This document shows, piece by piece, positions 1 through 12,240 of a stretch of 64,000 nt of DNA. Source of the DNA: Monosporascus cannonballus (Eukaryota > Ascomycota > Sordariomycetes > Xylariales); contig QJNS01000729.1 of NCBI GenBank assembly GCA_004154925.1, positions 1-64,000 on the forward strand, read 5' to 3'. A model generated the notes under the pieces. That model was not told the DNA's origin. It worked only from the letters and a program-made list of their open reading frames with translations, and made no database searches. The translations under genes and the position numbers were made by a program. Numbering within the stretch: the stretch's first letter is position 1; every line of letters begins with the position of its first letter.

Positions 1-93
<93 letters not shown>

Positions 94-121
94 CAATAAT
101 AACAATAATAATAATAATAAA
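1..121. repeat. (TAA)n microsatellite, cut by the window start
   Basis: An uninterrupted run of TAA triplets fills roughly the first 90 bases, followed by a slightly broken continuation with TGACAATAAT and AACAATAAT variants. The left end lies outside the window, so the true length is unknown. It is a simple repeat and not coding. Confidence 0.97.
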
Positions 122-609
122 TATTGCTTTATGGCGACATTGTTTAATATTAAATTTACTTTAGGCTTAAATAGTCAACTTTATTAAACAGTTGGAATAC
201 TAAGAATGTGCCGGCTTTAAAAGCGCATTTAAAAGAAGATGTAAAAGTGGAAGAAAGAGAAGTATAGAAAGAAAACCAAATACTGATCGAAAATTTATTA
301 CTCAATTGGTAAATAAAAAGAATGAAAACGCTGATTTGTATGAATCAATATAAGTAAAAAAAAATACTTGAAATAATTGTAGCTATTATATAAATCCTTG
401 GGGTATTTTAAATTCATACAATGAAAAAAAGGCAACATCAAAATAAACACATCTAATAATGTGCCAGTAAAGATTTTTAAAAAAGGATACCTACATTTAT
501 AACTAAGCGAATAAATTGGGTATAGTCAATTAAAATATAGTTAACGCATAAATAAATATTAGATTAATTTAGAAATAAATCGAAATATATATAACATAAA
601 AATGAATTA
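122..609. other. AT-rich spacer, no gene seen
   Basis: AT-rich sequence with stops in all frames. No RNA gene, inverted repeat or family motif could be recognised. It probably belongs to the same RIP-decayed repeat landscape as its neighbours. Confidence 0.6.
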
Positions 610-1740
610 AAAAGCCGCCAAAAAGAGCTAATTTATAGGTGTATATAACCTATACGATATATGTACAATCGGGTCCACTTAGTTTCCGAACACCCCTTTA
701 AATCATATATTAAATATTCAAAAATCAATATCTCAACAACTACAATAGCTATGAACAATCTGTTGGCTGTTTCATATACAGAATTTAGTACGTAATAGGG
801 CCGTATTTTTTTAAGCAAATGCAGCCGTTTAGGCATAGTCATGGCGAACTTGTAAAAAAGATAAAGCTCTAAATCCCGCCATTCTGCCTCAATGGCATAT
901 TTTATCTCCGCAGCAGAACGAAACCTATATTTTCGCTTACTCAATCGTAACTTTAAAATACGCCATATATTCTTTATTAAAGAAAGTCAGGGCTTTAGGG
1001 CGGCCATACGGCATAAATAATCCCCTAGGCCTTTTTGGTTATGATAGCAAGCTTCTAATGGTAATACCGAACGTTTTCCTTTTAAAATACGACTTCCGGG
1101 CCGTATTTAACCTTTATCCATTTTCGAAAGATTTGTAATACGAAATAATGGAAATATTTCGCGTTATAAGGAATATGTAGTAAGCGCCTGATTTTATGAT
1201 GGGATGGGTATTTTATTATTCTTTTTAAAAAATATTTGCCGAAAGTATTAATGGTTTAAACGTAAAGATATTTTGGCGGAGAAACGTTTATTAGATTTTA
1301 GCGTTGCTAATTCGAAATCCAGCGTCGGCATTGAGAAAAAAATAAGGTTTTGGCGGGATTTATCCGATTACATAAATAAAATTCTTTAGTATGTTCTAAA
1401 AGCGTCGTAATGGTATAACGTAGCTTTTAATCTTGAAATATATTGGAAAAGCATGAGCAAAAGGAAAAATAAGTTACCGTTAAGGCCGTTGCAGTTACAT
1501 TAACGTAAGCCGTTATCCTCTTTAATTTATCTGGTTTCGGCTTATTGGACTGGCTCTTTACCGACCTTGATTAGAACGTTTTTTAAAATAATTCCGTTGC
1601 TGCTAATAAAAATCCTTTAATAAGCGTTAGGCGTTAATAAGATTTTTAACAGGTGCCCAGGTATTTTCGGCGTTTGGAGAATTTTTCCATTTAACCAAAT
1701 ATTAGGCAAGTCGAATTTTTTTTCGTATCGAGGATTTTTT
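610..1740 (-). mobile_element. RIP-decayed Tc1/mariner-type DDE transposon
   Basis: On the minus strand, around 950-1010, one frame reads W-P-P-stop-S-P-D-F, the usual context just before the third catalytic acid of Tc1/mariner transposases. The following open stretch (944 down to 633, 103 codons) contains AIEAEWRDLELY and then MTMPKRLHLL, which resembles the transposase C-terminus (a Trp-containing helix followed by an 'SMP+R' motif). The frame upstream, up to about 1700, is broken by many TAA/TAG codons. Both inverted ends could not be paired, so the limits are approximate. It abuts the 3' part of gypsy element A, whose left LTR is missing, so one element may have truncated the other. Family-level call is good; activity is excluded. 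Confidence 0.7.
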
Positions 1741-1899
1741 TTTTTCAACTTATATGTAATTTTATATTTTATTTTTTACATTATTTTGTTCCGCATATAT
1801 TTTGATAGTATTTACTATTAACTTAAATAAGGAAATATGAAAAAATTAAATAGATATGAAAAAATTAAATAGAATTTAATTTTGTGTAGAAGTTCTATC

Positions 1900-4800
1900 C
1901 AATAAGTAATTATTTTCTGAAATTTTTTTACATAATTTTGTATGGACCGATATATTTGAAATCGAAATATTTGCTGGGTCTTTTTATTTAAATATTTTTG
2001 TAGCGAAATAAATTAATTTCTTCCCCTTAAAGGTTAATACTTTTAACCTTTTTTAATTATAATACTTGTTTGTTTGGTTACGAACGAATTTTAATTCTTG
2101 ATTTATTTTTTAGTATAATTATTCAAAATGTTTCGACGTAACTATTGTTTTACCGTTAATAAGTACGTTATATATGTTTTTGTAAGTGTTTGGTATAAAA
2201 CCGAAATTCGCATTTATTAAGGTTATTTTAATATTTTTATGGTAATTAGCATCATAAGTTAAATACATAATAAGTAGCTTTTAACGTACTTATTTTATTC
2301 GTAATTAATATAATATTTTATGGACGTTTTTAATATTTGATTTAACCGTTCTATTTGTCCGTCTGTTTAAAATTTGAATGCGCTGGATAATTTATGGTTT
2401 AAATCGATTTGTGCTATAAGGGTTTGCCCACGCTGGGAAATAAACGTAATTCCTTTATCGGAAATGATTTTGCATGATAATTTGTATATATTAACGAGGT
2501 TTTTCAGGGAAATATATGCCATTTATTCGGTATTTGTATTTTCTTGATAAGGTAAAAAATAGGAAAACGTTGTAAATCTTTTAATTCTTACGAAAATACT
2601 GTCGTAATATATTTTTGTTATTGGATATTCGGATAAAGGAAGTTTAGTAATAAAATCCATAATAACCAAATCCCATAATTTCTTTAAGATTGGTAATTGT
2701 TGTAATTTTCCGTAAGGGTTAAGGAAGTTTAGTAATAAAATCCATAATAACCAAATCCCATAATTTCTTTAAGATTGGTAATTGTTGTAATTTTCCGTAA
2801 GGGTTATTTCGTTATATTTTGGCGTTATTTTAAAGGTTATATTATTGTTGTATCTTTTATATTATTGTTTTTAATTAATTTAAAATAATCAATTCGTTAA
2901 ATTCGTTTTATGATTTTGTAAATCCATGGACATTTATATAGGTAATATTCATATATTTTGCCTATTAAATTTATTTCATATTCTTTTAAAATCCGTAACA
3001 TTTTTTAAAAAATGATCGTTATATTTTTATTTTTATTTTTTGATATATATTGTATGGTATAGCCCGTATTGTTACAATTTAATATAGGCGTAAACATCCT
3101 GTCAAGGTAATATCGAAAATTATATATTTAATTTTAACCCAAGTTTTTTCGAAATTTAATTGGTTGTTTTAGGTATTTTGCGTTGTCGATTTTAACCTTT
3201 TTTTGTAAATAATAATGAAGTTAAAGTTCGTTTTTTTTACGTATTATAATTGTTATTCGGTAAGTTATTTAGTCGTAATAAAACGGATAAGATTTTAATA
3301 ATCCGTATAAATCTCAACGCAATAGAGATTTCCTTAACAAATGCTTAAATTTTCGAAAAGTTGTAATAATGGCCATAAATTTTGTTTTCGGAATAACGTA
3401 ACTAAGTTTGGTTCTTTCTAATTTATACGAAAAGAATATAATAGAACATAATTTATTTTCATTATTTCGTTATTCAATTATTACGTTTAACATATAATGC
3501 GAAACATCGGTTTTAAAGTTAACCGGACGTATTAAATCGTATATAATTAATATTAACTTATTAATAATTGTACCTTTATTTTCTCGGAAAACTTTTTGTT
3601 TGTTATATTTAACTTTTCTGTTGTCGTAATAAAGTTAATTAGGAGTATAATAATTTTACTAAAATTTCGGATAAATTTTCTGTAATAATTGATAAATCCG
3701 AAAAATATGTATATCTTTTTAACAGTTGTTAACGTTTATTGTTTTATAATTGTAACGAATTTCTTTCCATTTACTTTAATATATTTTGGGATAATAATAT
3801 ATTTTACGTATATTAAATTTTATTTATATACTTAATTTTGTATTGCATTAATTAATAATTTGGCGTTTTATAAAGCTGAAATACCTTTACGAATGTATTT
3901 TACATATACCTTTTCCGTTTCCGAGTAAATGAGAATATCGTCGAGGTATTTTCGTAATATATGATTTATTATTCGTTAAAATATTATTAGTACGTTTATA
4001 AGTCTTACTAGTATAACCAAGTTCGTAAATAATTATATTTCATTTTGAAGGTTTTTCCCATTTATATCCTTTTTTAAGTTTAATAATATTATACCTATTT
4101 TTAAAATTTAATGTTATGAATCATTGAGTTTTATAGAATTGGTTTTTTAATTTTAGTAATTAAAGGTATTAATGTTTGATCCTTAACAATAATATGGTTT
4201 AGTTATCTGTAATCGATTAGAAATCGTAATTTGCTATTTTTTTAAAATACGAAAATATCCGGTACCTTACGGGTAATATCGAAAATCGAATCTATTTTTG
4301 GAACCGATTTTCTAGGTATTTTTTATAAAAAAAAGCGTAATTTCTTCCGCTAAAATTGTAAATGGGGTAAAACTTCGTAAATAAATGTTTTTTTAGGATT
4401 ATCTTATAATCCAATTCCTTATATTTTGGTAATTTCGTATTAAGTTTCTTTTTGAGAAACTGCTTATATCGGTAGTATTATGGTATTATATTAACTAGAT
4501 TTTTTAGTTTTTGGGGCCCCCGTTTTAAATTATTATTTAATTATTTAAATTTTGCTTTAATGGTAATAACGATATGTTATATTGTTTCCTAGTATTTAAT
4601 TTCCTTTTTATATTTTATTCATTTAAGTAATAAGATATTTGTCGTATCTTTATGCTTACGTTGTCGTTATGTCCAATCGAATATTAAAATCTTGTGTTTT
4701 TTTTGTAATTTTGCTTGTCGACAGGTTATAAAACGAATTTTACTTAGCCAGTCCTTCCGTCGATTAAAACCTTGTACTAGTACTAGTATATATATGGTTT

Positions 4801-6000
4801 TTTTTAAATTATATGGTAATTCCTAAGTAAAACAATATCGAAATTAACCGTTTAGTATCGTCTTCATATAAAAATCTTAAGGTAATTAATTTCGCGAAAA
4901 AAAATATTATCGTAAACGAAATCTAAATTATCGGCATTTATAATTATATAAGATTTTGACTTATATTTCCATAATAACTTAATCTTACTAATAATATCCG
5001 GTATAATATAATTTCCGCCCGAAACTTCGTAAATTACTATTACAATATATTAACATGTTCAAATTCGTATATTCAAAATAATAAAGTTATTAACGTCTTT
5101 TATTGTCGCGTTTAAAGTTTTTTAGGAAATCTTTCTGAACTTTTTAATGATCCTTATTTTATTGCTTTTTTATAAATAACCTTTTTTAAATTTTTTGAAT
5201 TTATCGAACTTTGTTTGTAGTTTTTCGTATAATACGTTATGTTATTATATTTGTGGTTTTTGGTGGCGTATTTACGCTTTAAGTCATATTAATTTCTTTT
5301 CCTTAATTCATAACTTTTTGCCTTATGAAGTGAATTATTTTTCCGTATGCTACATAACGTCCTATTAGGCCTTTTATGATTTATCGTTTTCCTAATAAGT
5401 AAATTGTCCAAATTTTTTAAAGTTTATTTTTTTTACCGCGTCTATAATAAATATTAATTGGAAATAAAAATCCGTAATAAGCTTTTAGTAATATTTCTTT
5501 ATTATATACTGGATTAACTTGTTTTCGGACTGGTAATTATATTAATTATAATAATGAAAACGATTTTTTCGTAGTATTTTTTGGCCAAATTTATAAAGTT
5601 ATTCGTTTGTTAATATCGTTTTATAAGGTAATAATTCGAAAATATCCATATTACAGTTTATATATTTTATTATTTCTGGTTTTATTCAAATCGTGAAATC
5701 CTTTTTTACATACATGTACGATTCGTTGATAAACAGATTTTTTTTCAATGGTTATATACTAAATATTTTTGTCATTTATAATATATTGCATGTACTTTGC
5801 CATAGCGATGAAGCATTCCGTAATAAATGTTTTTTTTATTTATTCTTAATATTTCTTTAACCATTTTCAAAGCGTATTATTATTTCCGGACATTTTCTAA
5901 GTCAATTTCTGGGCCTTTCGTATTCGGCCTCAGATTTTTTGTCATGGTAATCCTTATTCGTACTAGGCCTAAATTATATTAATAACCTTGGTATTATTCT
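1900..6000 (-). pseudogene. pol relic of gypsy element A (protease, RT, RNase H, integrase)
   Basis: The frame for reverse transcriptase is recognisable at about 3950-3850, where the YLDD box and the downstream 'ETEK...V+YIRKG' segment are undamaged. The integrase catalytic core is recognisable at 2675-2638 and again in the tandem copy at 2760-2723. The remainder is interrupted by many stops and frameshifts. In the intact family this polyprotein reverse-transcribes and integrates the element. Here it is dead. Confidence 0.8.
2636..2805. repeat. Perfect 85-bp tandem duplication inside the integrase relic
   Basis: Bases 2636-2720 and 2721-2805 read identically, beginning AAGGAAGTTTAGTAATAAAA and ending TTCCGTAAGGGTT. 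The unit covers the integrase core. As the two copies are identical while the surrounding DNA is heavily mutated, the duplication probably happened after the RIP episode, or is an assembly error. Confidence 0.95.
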
Positions 6001-6049
6001 TTTAGTTATTTTTAGGCTGTTTTCCCGTTATATGCACTTAATTATTTTA

Positions 6050-6700
6050 TCGTAGCCTTTTGGATTTTCTCAAAATACTTTGGTAATAATCTATTTTGCC
6101 ATAATTATAGTACTCAACCTGGTTTTTATTTTTACGTTAAACCGTTCCGAATTGTATAAATCCTGACGCCGTACTATGGGATGTAAATGGTATATTAGTT
6201 TTTTTTCCCTTAGTTAATTCAATAACTTTCTTATTTTGGAATATTTTAGCTTTTTTTTCCCAATGTCGCTTGTGCAATTTCTTGTTAATTTTAACAATTT
6301 TAAAAATATATCGATTTAAGGCTTTAGATTTTAAAAACTTTATAATTTTGTCCTTGACGTTATTTTTCAATCCTTTATAAAACATGTTAATATAAGTATT
6401 TCCGTGGTCGTCGTTCTATTCTGCTTTCGCCATGAGGTTTTTAAATATTATTGCATATTTCGAAACTGGTCTTTTTTAACGTAACTGGAAAATCTGTTAT
6501 ATTGCCGTACCTGTTTCGTTGGGGTGTTCGAAATTAACTATTTTTTTATTTTCGAAATTAATACAATTACGAAAAAACTTTCGGATAAATATTTTTTGTC
6601 GGCCTTTGCTTCAGATAATCTTTTATAGTAAATTTAAACTAATCAAAGTGCTTCCTGTTAGAAAACCTGTAACGGCGAAAATCTTATCTGCCGGTTCTTA
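6050..6700 (-). pseudogene. gag relic of gypsy element A
   Basis: An open stretch from 6385 to 6137 begins MFYKGLKNNVKDKIIKFLK and continues with YIFKIVKINKKLHKRH. This is the pattern of the retrotransposon gag domain of chromovirus-type gypsy elements ('FY.GL...VKD.l.k', then 'YI..i.kId.rl..R'). Downstream, around 6115-6080, a frame reads EYYNYGKIDYYQSIL, a CCHC zinc knuckle in which Cys and His have become Tyr. It would have encoded the particle-forming RNA-binding protein. It is decayed and non-functional. Confidence 0.75.
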
Positions 6701-6972
6701 GAATCCCTAGAACTCTAGGTATATTTTTACTTAAAAAGAGAAATTTTGTATATAACCTTTTATATTATAAAGTTTGGGTTTTCTAACATTAAACTTTAAT
6801 ATATATGTTTGTGTTACACCTAATGCCAAATACTGCATTTAAGCCTTTAACTCCTGGATTTTATATCGGAATTATGTTGCTTTTAAAAAAGTGGTTTTTT
6901 TATCCGCTAGTTAATATAATAATTAAGGGCATTACTTCAAGTTTAGCGGTACTACTAAATAAAAGTTTATAC

Positions 6973-7335
6973 TGTATAACGGCTGTTTAATTTAACGAAT
7001 TATTAAATTTAAGTCGTACGGGTTTATATTACCAGAAATATCGTAAGATTCTGAAGAACAAGTGCAATAATTAATTACGTTTCGTAGTATCAAAAATATT
7101 TTCGGTGACGATATTTTATTACAAATTAAGGTTATTTAAATTATGAAAATAACGAATATATATATGGTTTCTTTAGTATTTATTAATTATTCCTAATTAC
7201 GTTACCTACAGTAATCATGATCTCTGGGGATTACGGACGTATCAGTGATTACTTGTTACGTAACTTACAGGGTGGGTCGTATTATCCTTGTCGTTGCGAC
7301 CGTTTTCGCGGGCATGGGCTTGTCAGGTCGTAACA
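6973..7335 (-). repeat. LTR of gypsy element A (5' LTR in element sense)
   Basis: On the plus strand the segment runs from TGTATAACGGCTG to AGGTCGTAACA. It is therefore a TG...CA-bounded LTR in minus orientation, 363 bp. Its start (as CGGCT...AATTATTAAA...TCGTACGGG) matches the ends of the LTRs at 27,203, 33,294 and 33,919. Its other end (TGTTACGACCT on the minus strand) matches the start of the LTR at 16,439. No partner LTR remains on the left side. Confidence 0.8.
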
Positions 7336-7740
7336 CTGGTCCATTATATATACATATACGTCCAATTACATAATACGACCAAAAACGACTTCCGAAAAAA
7401 CCGTACCTATAGACGGGCCGGATGAAACAAACCGTATACGAATCGTAACAATACGTTAATAAATTAATTACGTACACCATAATTTTGATTGGTTCTATAA
7501 CACCTCTAACCAGTTCCAAATTGTCGCCGACATTGAAAAGAAGCCCCAGTTCCCAAATGGTCCGCATACTGGGTTGCCGGCCCAGAACACGTCGTCTTAA
7601 GCTGGATTCGACCCAGCCGTCTTTTGCAAACTGTTGTTTACCCAGATAGACAGCAAGCGAAACTAGACGCCCAGGCTTACTACCGATAAGCCAACGGGAT
7701 AAGTTTTTGTTTCAGAATATTTGACTTGTAACAAATCAAT
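7336..7740. other. GC-richer unassigned patch beside LTR A
   Basis: This stretch has clearly higher GC than its surroundings and retains many CA and TG dinucleotides, so it escaped much of the RIP. A 100-codon open frame on the minus strand (7567-7265) runs on into the LTR and has no recognisable motif. It may be internal or leader sequence of another retroelement, or single-copy DNA captured between repeats. Confidence 0.4.
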
Positions 7741-10700
7741 ATATTTCACTACTAATATAAAGGGTTTTAAAAATATGTACGTTAAACGAGAAATATAATT
7801 TTAAAAGTAGTATTAATATTAAAATGGTATTTTCAATTTATATCTTTAAAATTATCATAATAAGGTATTATTGTTAATTTATCATTTACAATGAATTTTT
7901 AATGCCGGTTTTCAACATTTACAGATTTTATCTGTTAAATTAAATACGTATAAATAATTTTATAACGTTTAGAGATATATTGTGTTTTAGTGAACGAAAA
8001 TGCTTTTAATATTATTTTCGTTATTATGTTACATATATTATTATATCCGAAAAGCCGAATGTATGAAAATTATTTTTATAATTTAAAGTTGTTCATTTAT
8101 ATTAAATATTATTATCATAAATATCCATAGTATACTGTAAAATTATATTTAGTAAGCTTATTGAACATAGTTATACAGAGTTATAAAACAGAAATCAAGT
8201 ACGAACAGCGAGTAGAACAATATGGAAGGAAAATGCGGAACCGAAATCGAAAATATAAGGAATAGAAAAGATAATAAAAGGAAAATAAACGATAAAGTTT
8301 TATATTGATGCAATACCTTATTCACAGCTTAATATTAAATTAATTTAATACGGTATATTTACACTGTATTAGGTAAATTATTTTAATAAGAAGTCTTAAA
8401 GTTTAAAAAAGTATATATATATATATTTGTTTGTTTTAGAACCACTTTAAAAACATTTTGTGGATTCTAGGTTTTTTGTAATTACGAATTAAATACATAT
8501 AATTAACCTCCCTTAGCTCACTAACTTATTAAAGTAGTTTCAATCGGTTAATTAATTCATTATAATAATTTTATTTAAGCTTTTAACTAATGACAAACTA
8601 CAAATTATAATTTATAGCTAAACTGTTAGTTATTTAATTCCAGCCTTAATACTATCGTAGAAAGGTTAATTCGTATACGAAATCACTAATATTTGTTATT
8701 AAGTGAATGAATTTTATATGTTAATATAACCACTACGTAATAGTGTAGTTAACAAGTCATAATCGTATTATATTTTAAGGGGAATTTGTTTATTAATATC
8801 GAATAAATAATGTTTATATGCGGTATTACAACTAATTTTAATAGTTATTGCGAGAAAGTTAATTATAACATTTATTGTGTTTTAATAAAGTTATTTAGCT
8901 ATTTTATAATGGATTGAAAATTTGCAAATTTCGATTCATACAAATAACAAACGTTTTGTACACCAGTGAACAATTTATATAGAGATATAACAAACAATTA
9001 ATAACTAACAATTGTTAATTTTATAAGGTTTAAAGGTAAAAATAATATGAACTTGAAAGTTTTCGTTAACGTAATTGTACAGGAAGGCACTTTTAATATT
9101 TTAGCTCTGACATTTAGGTAATAATCCGATATTATTTTGTATACGTAGTCTTAATTACGAAAGAGAAATATTTTAACAAATAATACTACTTAAAAAGTAA
9201 AATTATATGTTTTCGTTCCTGGAATAATAACATTCTTTTTATTACATTTGCAAACAATAATTACTATGATATTTAAACATTTAAATCCTGTAATGTATTT
9301 ACAGCGTAATACTATAAAAAGGATAACAATGAAATCTATATAACGGTAGAAAATAAAATGGTACAGTTATAAATAAATTTTAGTTTACTGAATTCATATT
9401 AGACGTTAATTTTTAGTATTATATATTTCGACTAACAGTTAGCATAGTTAATATCTTTACGCATTAAATTATGTATAAAAGCTTTATTTAAAGTTTACAT
9501 TATTTACTCTACGCCAATTTATTTGATACTTATAATCAAGTAATATATACAGTGTTTCTTTAACATAAAGTAGTAAGATATTAAGATTAAGTGAAATTGA
9601 TATAAATACGTAATGAATTAAACTGTCGAGTAAATTACGTCGACATCTTCTTAACAGCTTTTTGGTCCGTCTTCACTTACTTAATTCATAACTTTTCCTA
9701 TAATTTATTATTTACAACTATCGATAATTATTTTACACAAGACTAGGTCGATCAAGATATTCGTAATTATTATATTTTAATATTTTTTTAGGATACATTT
9801 ACATTGCATTTTTTTTCAGTTGTTAACTTTTTACATTTATTCTGTATCGTTTCTTAGTATTTCAAATGATATATTTATATACATTTGTATTTTTTATAAT
9901 ATATAAATCGTGAAATCGAAATTAGGGAAAACATATATATACTATTAGAAATCCTATATTTATCGTTACGAAAGTTTTTGGTGTAATTACTTTTAGTTGC
10001 TAAAATATAATATAACGGATTAATTTAGAAAGACGATAATAAAATATTCTAAAAATTCTAAATATTTCCGTAAATTGTAACACGTTTATACGAACTGTGT
10101 GATTTTAACTTTTATTACGGTACAATTCCGTTTTGTTTTAATAAATAGTTTTTACAAATATACAACAAGCAAATTAAATTAGTTCATATACGTTTTTATA
10201 ATTTATTAACATAAAACATAATGCCGGCGAACCCTTTAGCGTCAAAGCTGTTAACTCCTGCAAATATAATTTCCTTATAATTTTAATATACAAAAATGGG
10301 ATTATTATAAGATTATAACTCCAAAACATCAAACGTTTTACGTTCGATCTTTTTAATCTTCGAAGTTTAAAGCATTACTTATTTTTTCCTCGTTATTTAT
10401 ATTTTCGCAACAACTTTTTTTTAAAAAAAATATCGATATTTATATTCTCATTCCACTTAATTATTCCAATTAAACTTTTTAAAATTATCATATATATTTG
10501 CTGAAAATTCATTGTATTGATATACTGTTCGATCAGGGTTAACGTTGTAAATATTTAACTTTTATAATTAATGTTTAATTGCTTAAAGGTCACCAATACA
10601 TCGTACATATTAATAAAAAAATCGACTATGTGAAATAATAAATAATGAATCGGAAGGTTTTGCTAAATAAACGATTTCAAAATATTAAACAATAGTTCAA

Positions 10701-11820
10701 ATGAACTAAAGCGTAATGAAACGAATGAATATAAAATTTAAATGGGAATTAAGATACTCTAATAAGTTGGCACCAGTATTCGAAAATATATATATATTTC
10801 AAAAATGGAGATACTAAACATTTCCGTTGATATTTCGGAATTTTTCGCATTCATAATATAAATATCGTCAATGTTTTTGGGTTTATTCACATTATTTCCT
10901 TTTAATTCATATATCTCCATCGATTTGTGCGAAGGTTAACTGTTATTAATTTTACATTTAATATCTTTATTATTAATTGCAATTCTAAAATAATCTTATT
11001 CATTGAGACTAGCAAATTTCAAATAACACTTTTGAATAAAGCTGACACGAAATGTTGACCCACTAAAGAGAAAATGTTTCAATATTTAATTAGTCCGCTT
11101 TTCGTTTTAATAAATTATATTTAAAAAATTAAACATGTTTTTTTTTCGCAAGAAAGATTATTAGCTCTATAATCTTATTTGTTCTTTTATTTCCTTTATT
11201 AAATAATTTTTTTCGTTAATTTTATCGCCGTTTGTTTCAATTTTAATCACTGTAATTTATCTGTAAATATATTCTTAACAGCGATAGCGTTAAATTTTAA
11301 TTGTTTCGGATTTATATTTAGTAATGGAAATAATATCGTGAGAAATAGTGATAATAAAAATTAAAATTGCGAAAATATCGAGATAGACTAATAAATCGAA
11401 AACCACAAATTTCCTTAAATATAAAAATTAGCCAAAAAAGTTAATCGAAAATTTAATTACGTTAAATATTAAATATTACGATATAGGTTTTTTTTAAAAA
11501 AAATCTTAAGTTAGAGATATTTTTATTTATTATAATAAAACAAAACTTATATATTATATTTACTTTATCAAGAACACATGAAAAAAGTTAATTAAATATT
11601 TTATTTCCGTTCCTAAAATTTGTTTTTACAAAAATTAACATAGATATTATAATTTCCTTTAATATTGATAAATATCTTTATAAGTTTTGTTTGGAAAATA
11701 AATAAAAGGTTTATTTATATTATAACGCTTAAAAATACTTGTTAAAGTTAATTCGTATTCATAATTAGTTGTGAAAAGGTTATTTTTAGAAACTTAGTAG
11801 TTCTTTGTTTATTTATATTC
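7741..11820. other. AT-rich RIP-like DNA, no gene seen
   Basis: About 4 kb of AT-rich sequence with stops in all frames and no transposase, RT or RNA-gene motif that I can recognise. Small less-decayed spots occur (for example 10,222-10,265, with CCGGCGAACC), but they are too short to classify. Confidence 0.6.
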
Positions 11821-12240
11821 TGTTTTATAAGCCATAGCGTTTTGGGAAACGTTATCTCCGCTTTACAGAAATGACGGAAGGTCCTAACGGTATTTTACAT
11901 GTTATCTGCCTTTTAACCAAAAAATAAGACATCCTTATTTTTGGTCACTTTTTGGCTCAGCGACGATCGATAAGCCTTTGGAAACCGTTATCTTGAGATG
12001 GGAGGGCCGCGGAAGAAATGGTTTTCGCCACCTTAATGCCTTGCGTCAAAAACACGGTTTTTCTAAAATTAACTTTTTTCTTTTTTGGTCTGGCCGTTGC
12101 TGGCAAAGTAGCTAAGATAAAGAGGTTGGAAATTTATTAGGTATACGGTAAGGCGTAAAAAGCGCGGCGGGATTAACGAAACAGGATAGAAAACAATTAA
12201 AAGGCAAGTGAAAATCAAAGGAAGATTAGATAATAAGCAT
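11821..12240. other. GC-richer patch with an imperfect direct repeat
   Basis: The patch contains two related segments about 137 bp apart: TTTGGGAAACGTTATCTCCG near 11,841 and TTTGGAAACCGTTATCTTGA near 11,977. No coding frame of note is present. It may be the end of a DNA transposon, but inverted termini were not found. Confidence 0.4.

Larger units (their letters stand above)
1745..7335 (-). mobile_element. Ty3/gypsy LTR retrotransposon A, left LTR missing, RIP-decayed
   Basis: Reading the minus strand from right to left gives an LTR (7335-6973), a gag relic (about 6700-6050), a zinc-knuckle remnant (about 6115-6080), protease/RT (about 5900-3850), RNase H and an integrase (about 3000-1900). 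Two landmarks are firm: an RT active-site segment reading YLDDILIYSETEK at about 3950-3905, and an integrase core segment reading WDLVIMDFITKLP at about 2675-2638. Stops are frequent and mostly of the type expected from CAA/CAG/TGG decay. The left LTR is not present; the element runs into the Tc1/mariner relic near 1740. It belongs to the same broad family as elements B, C, D and E. Confidence 0.88.
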
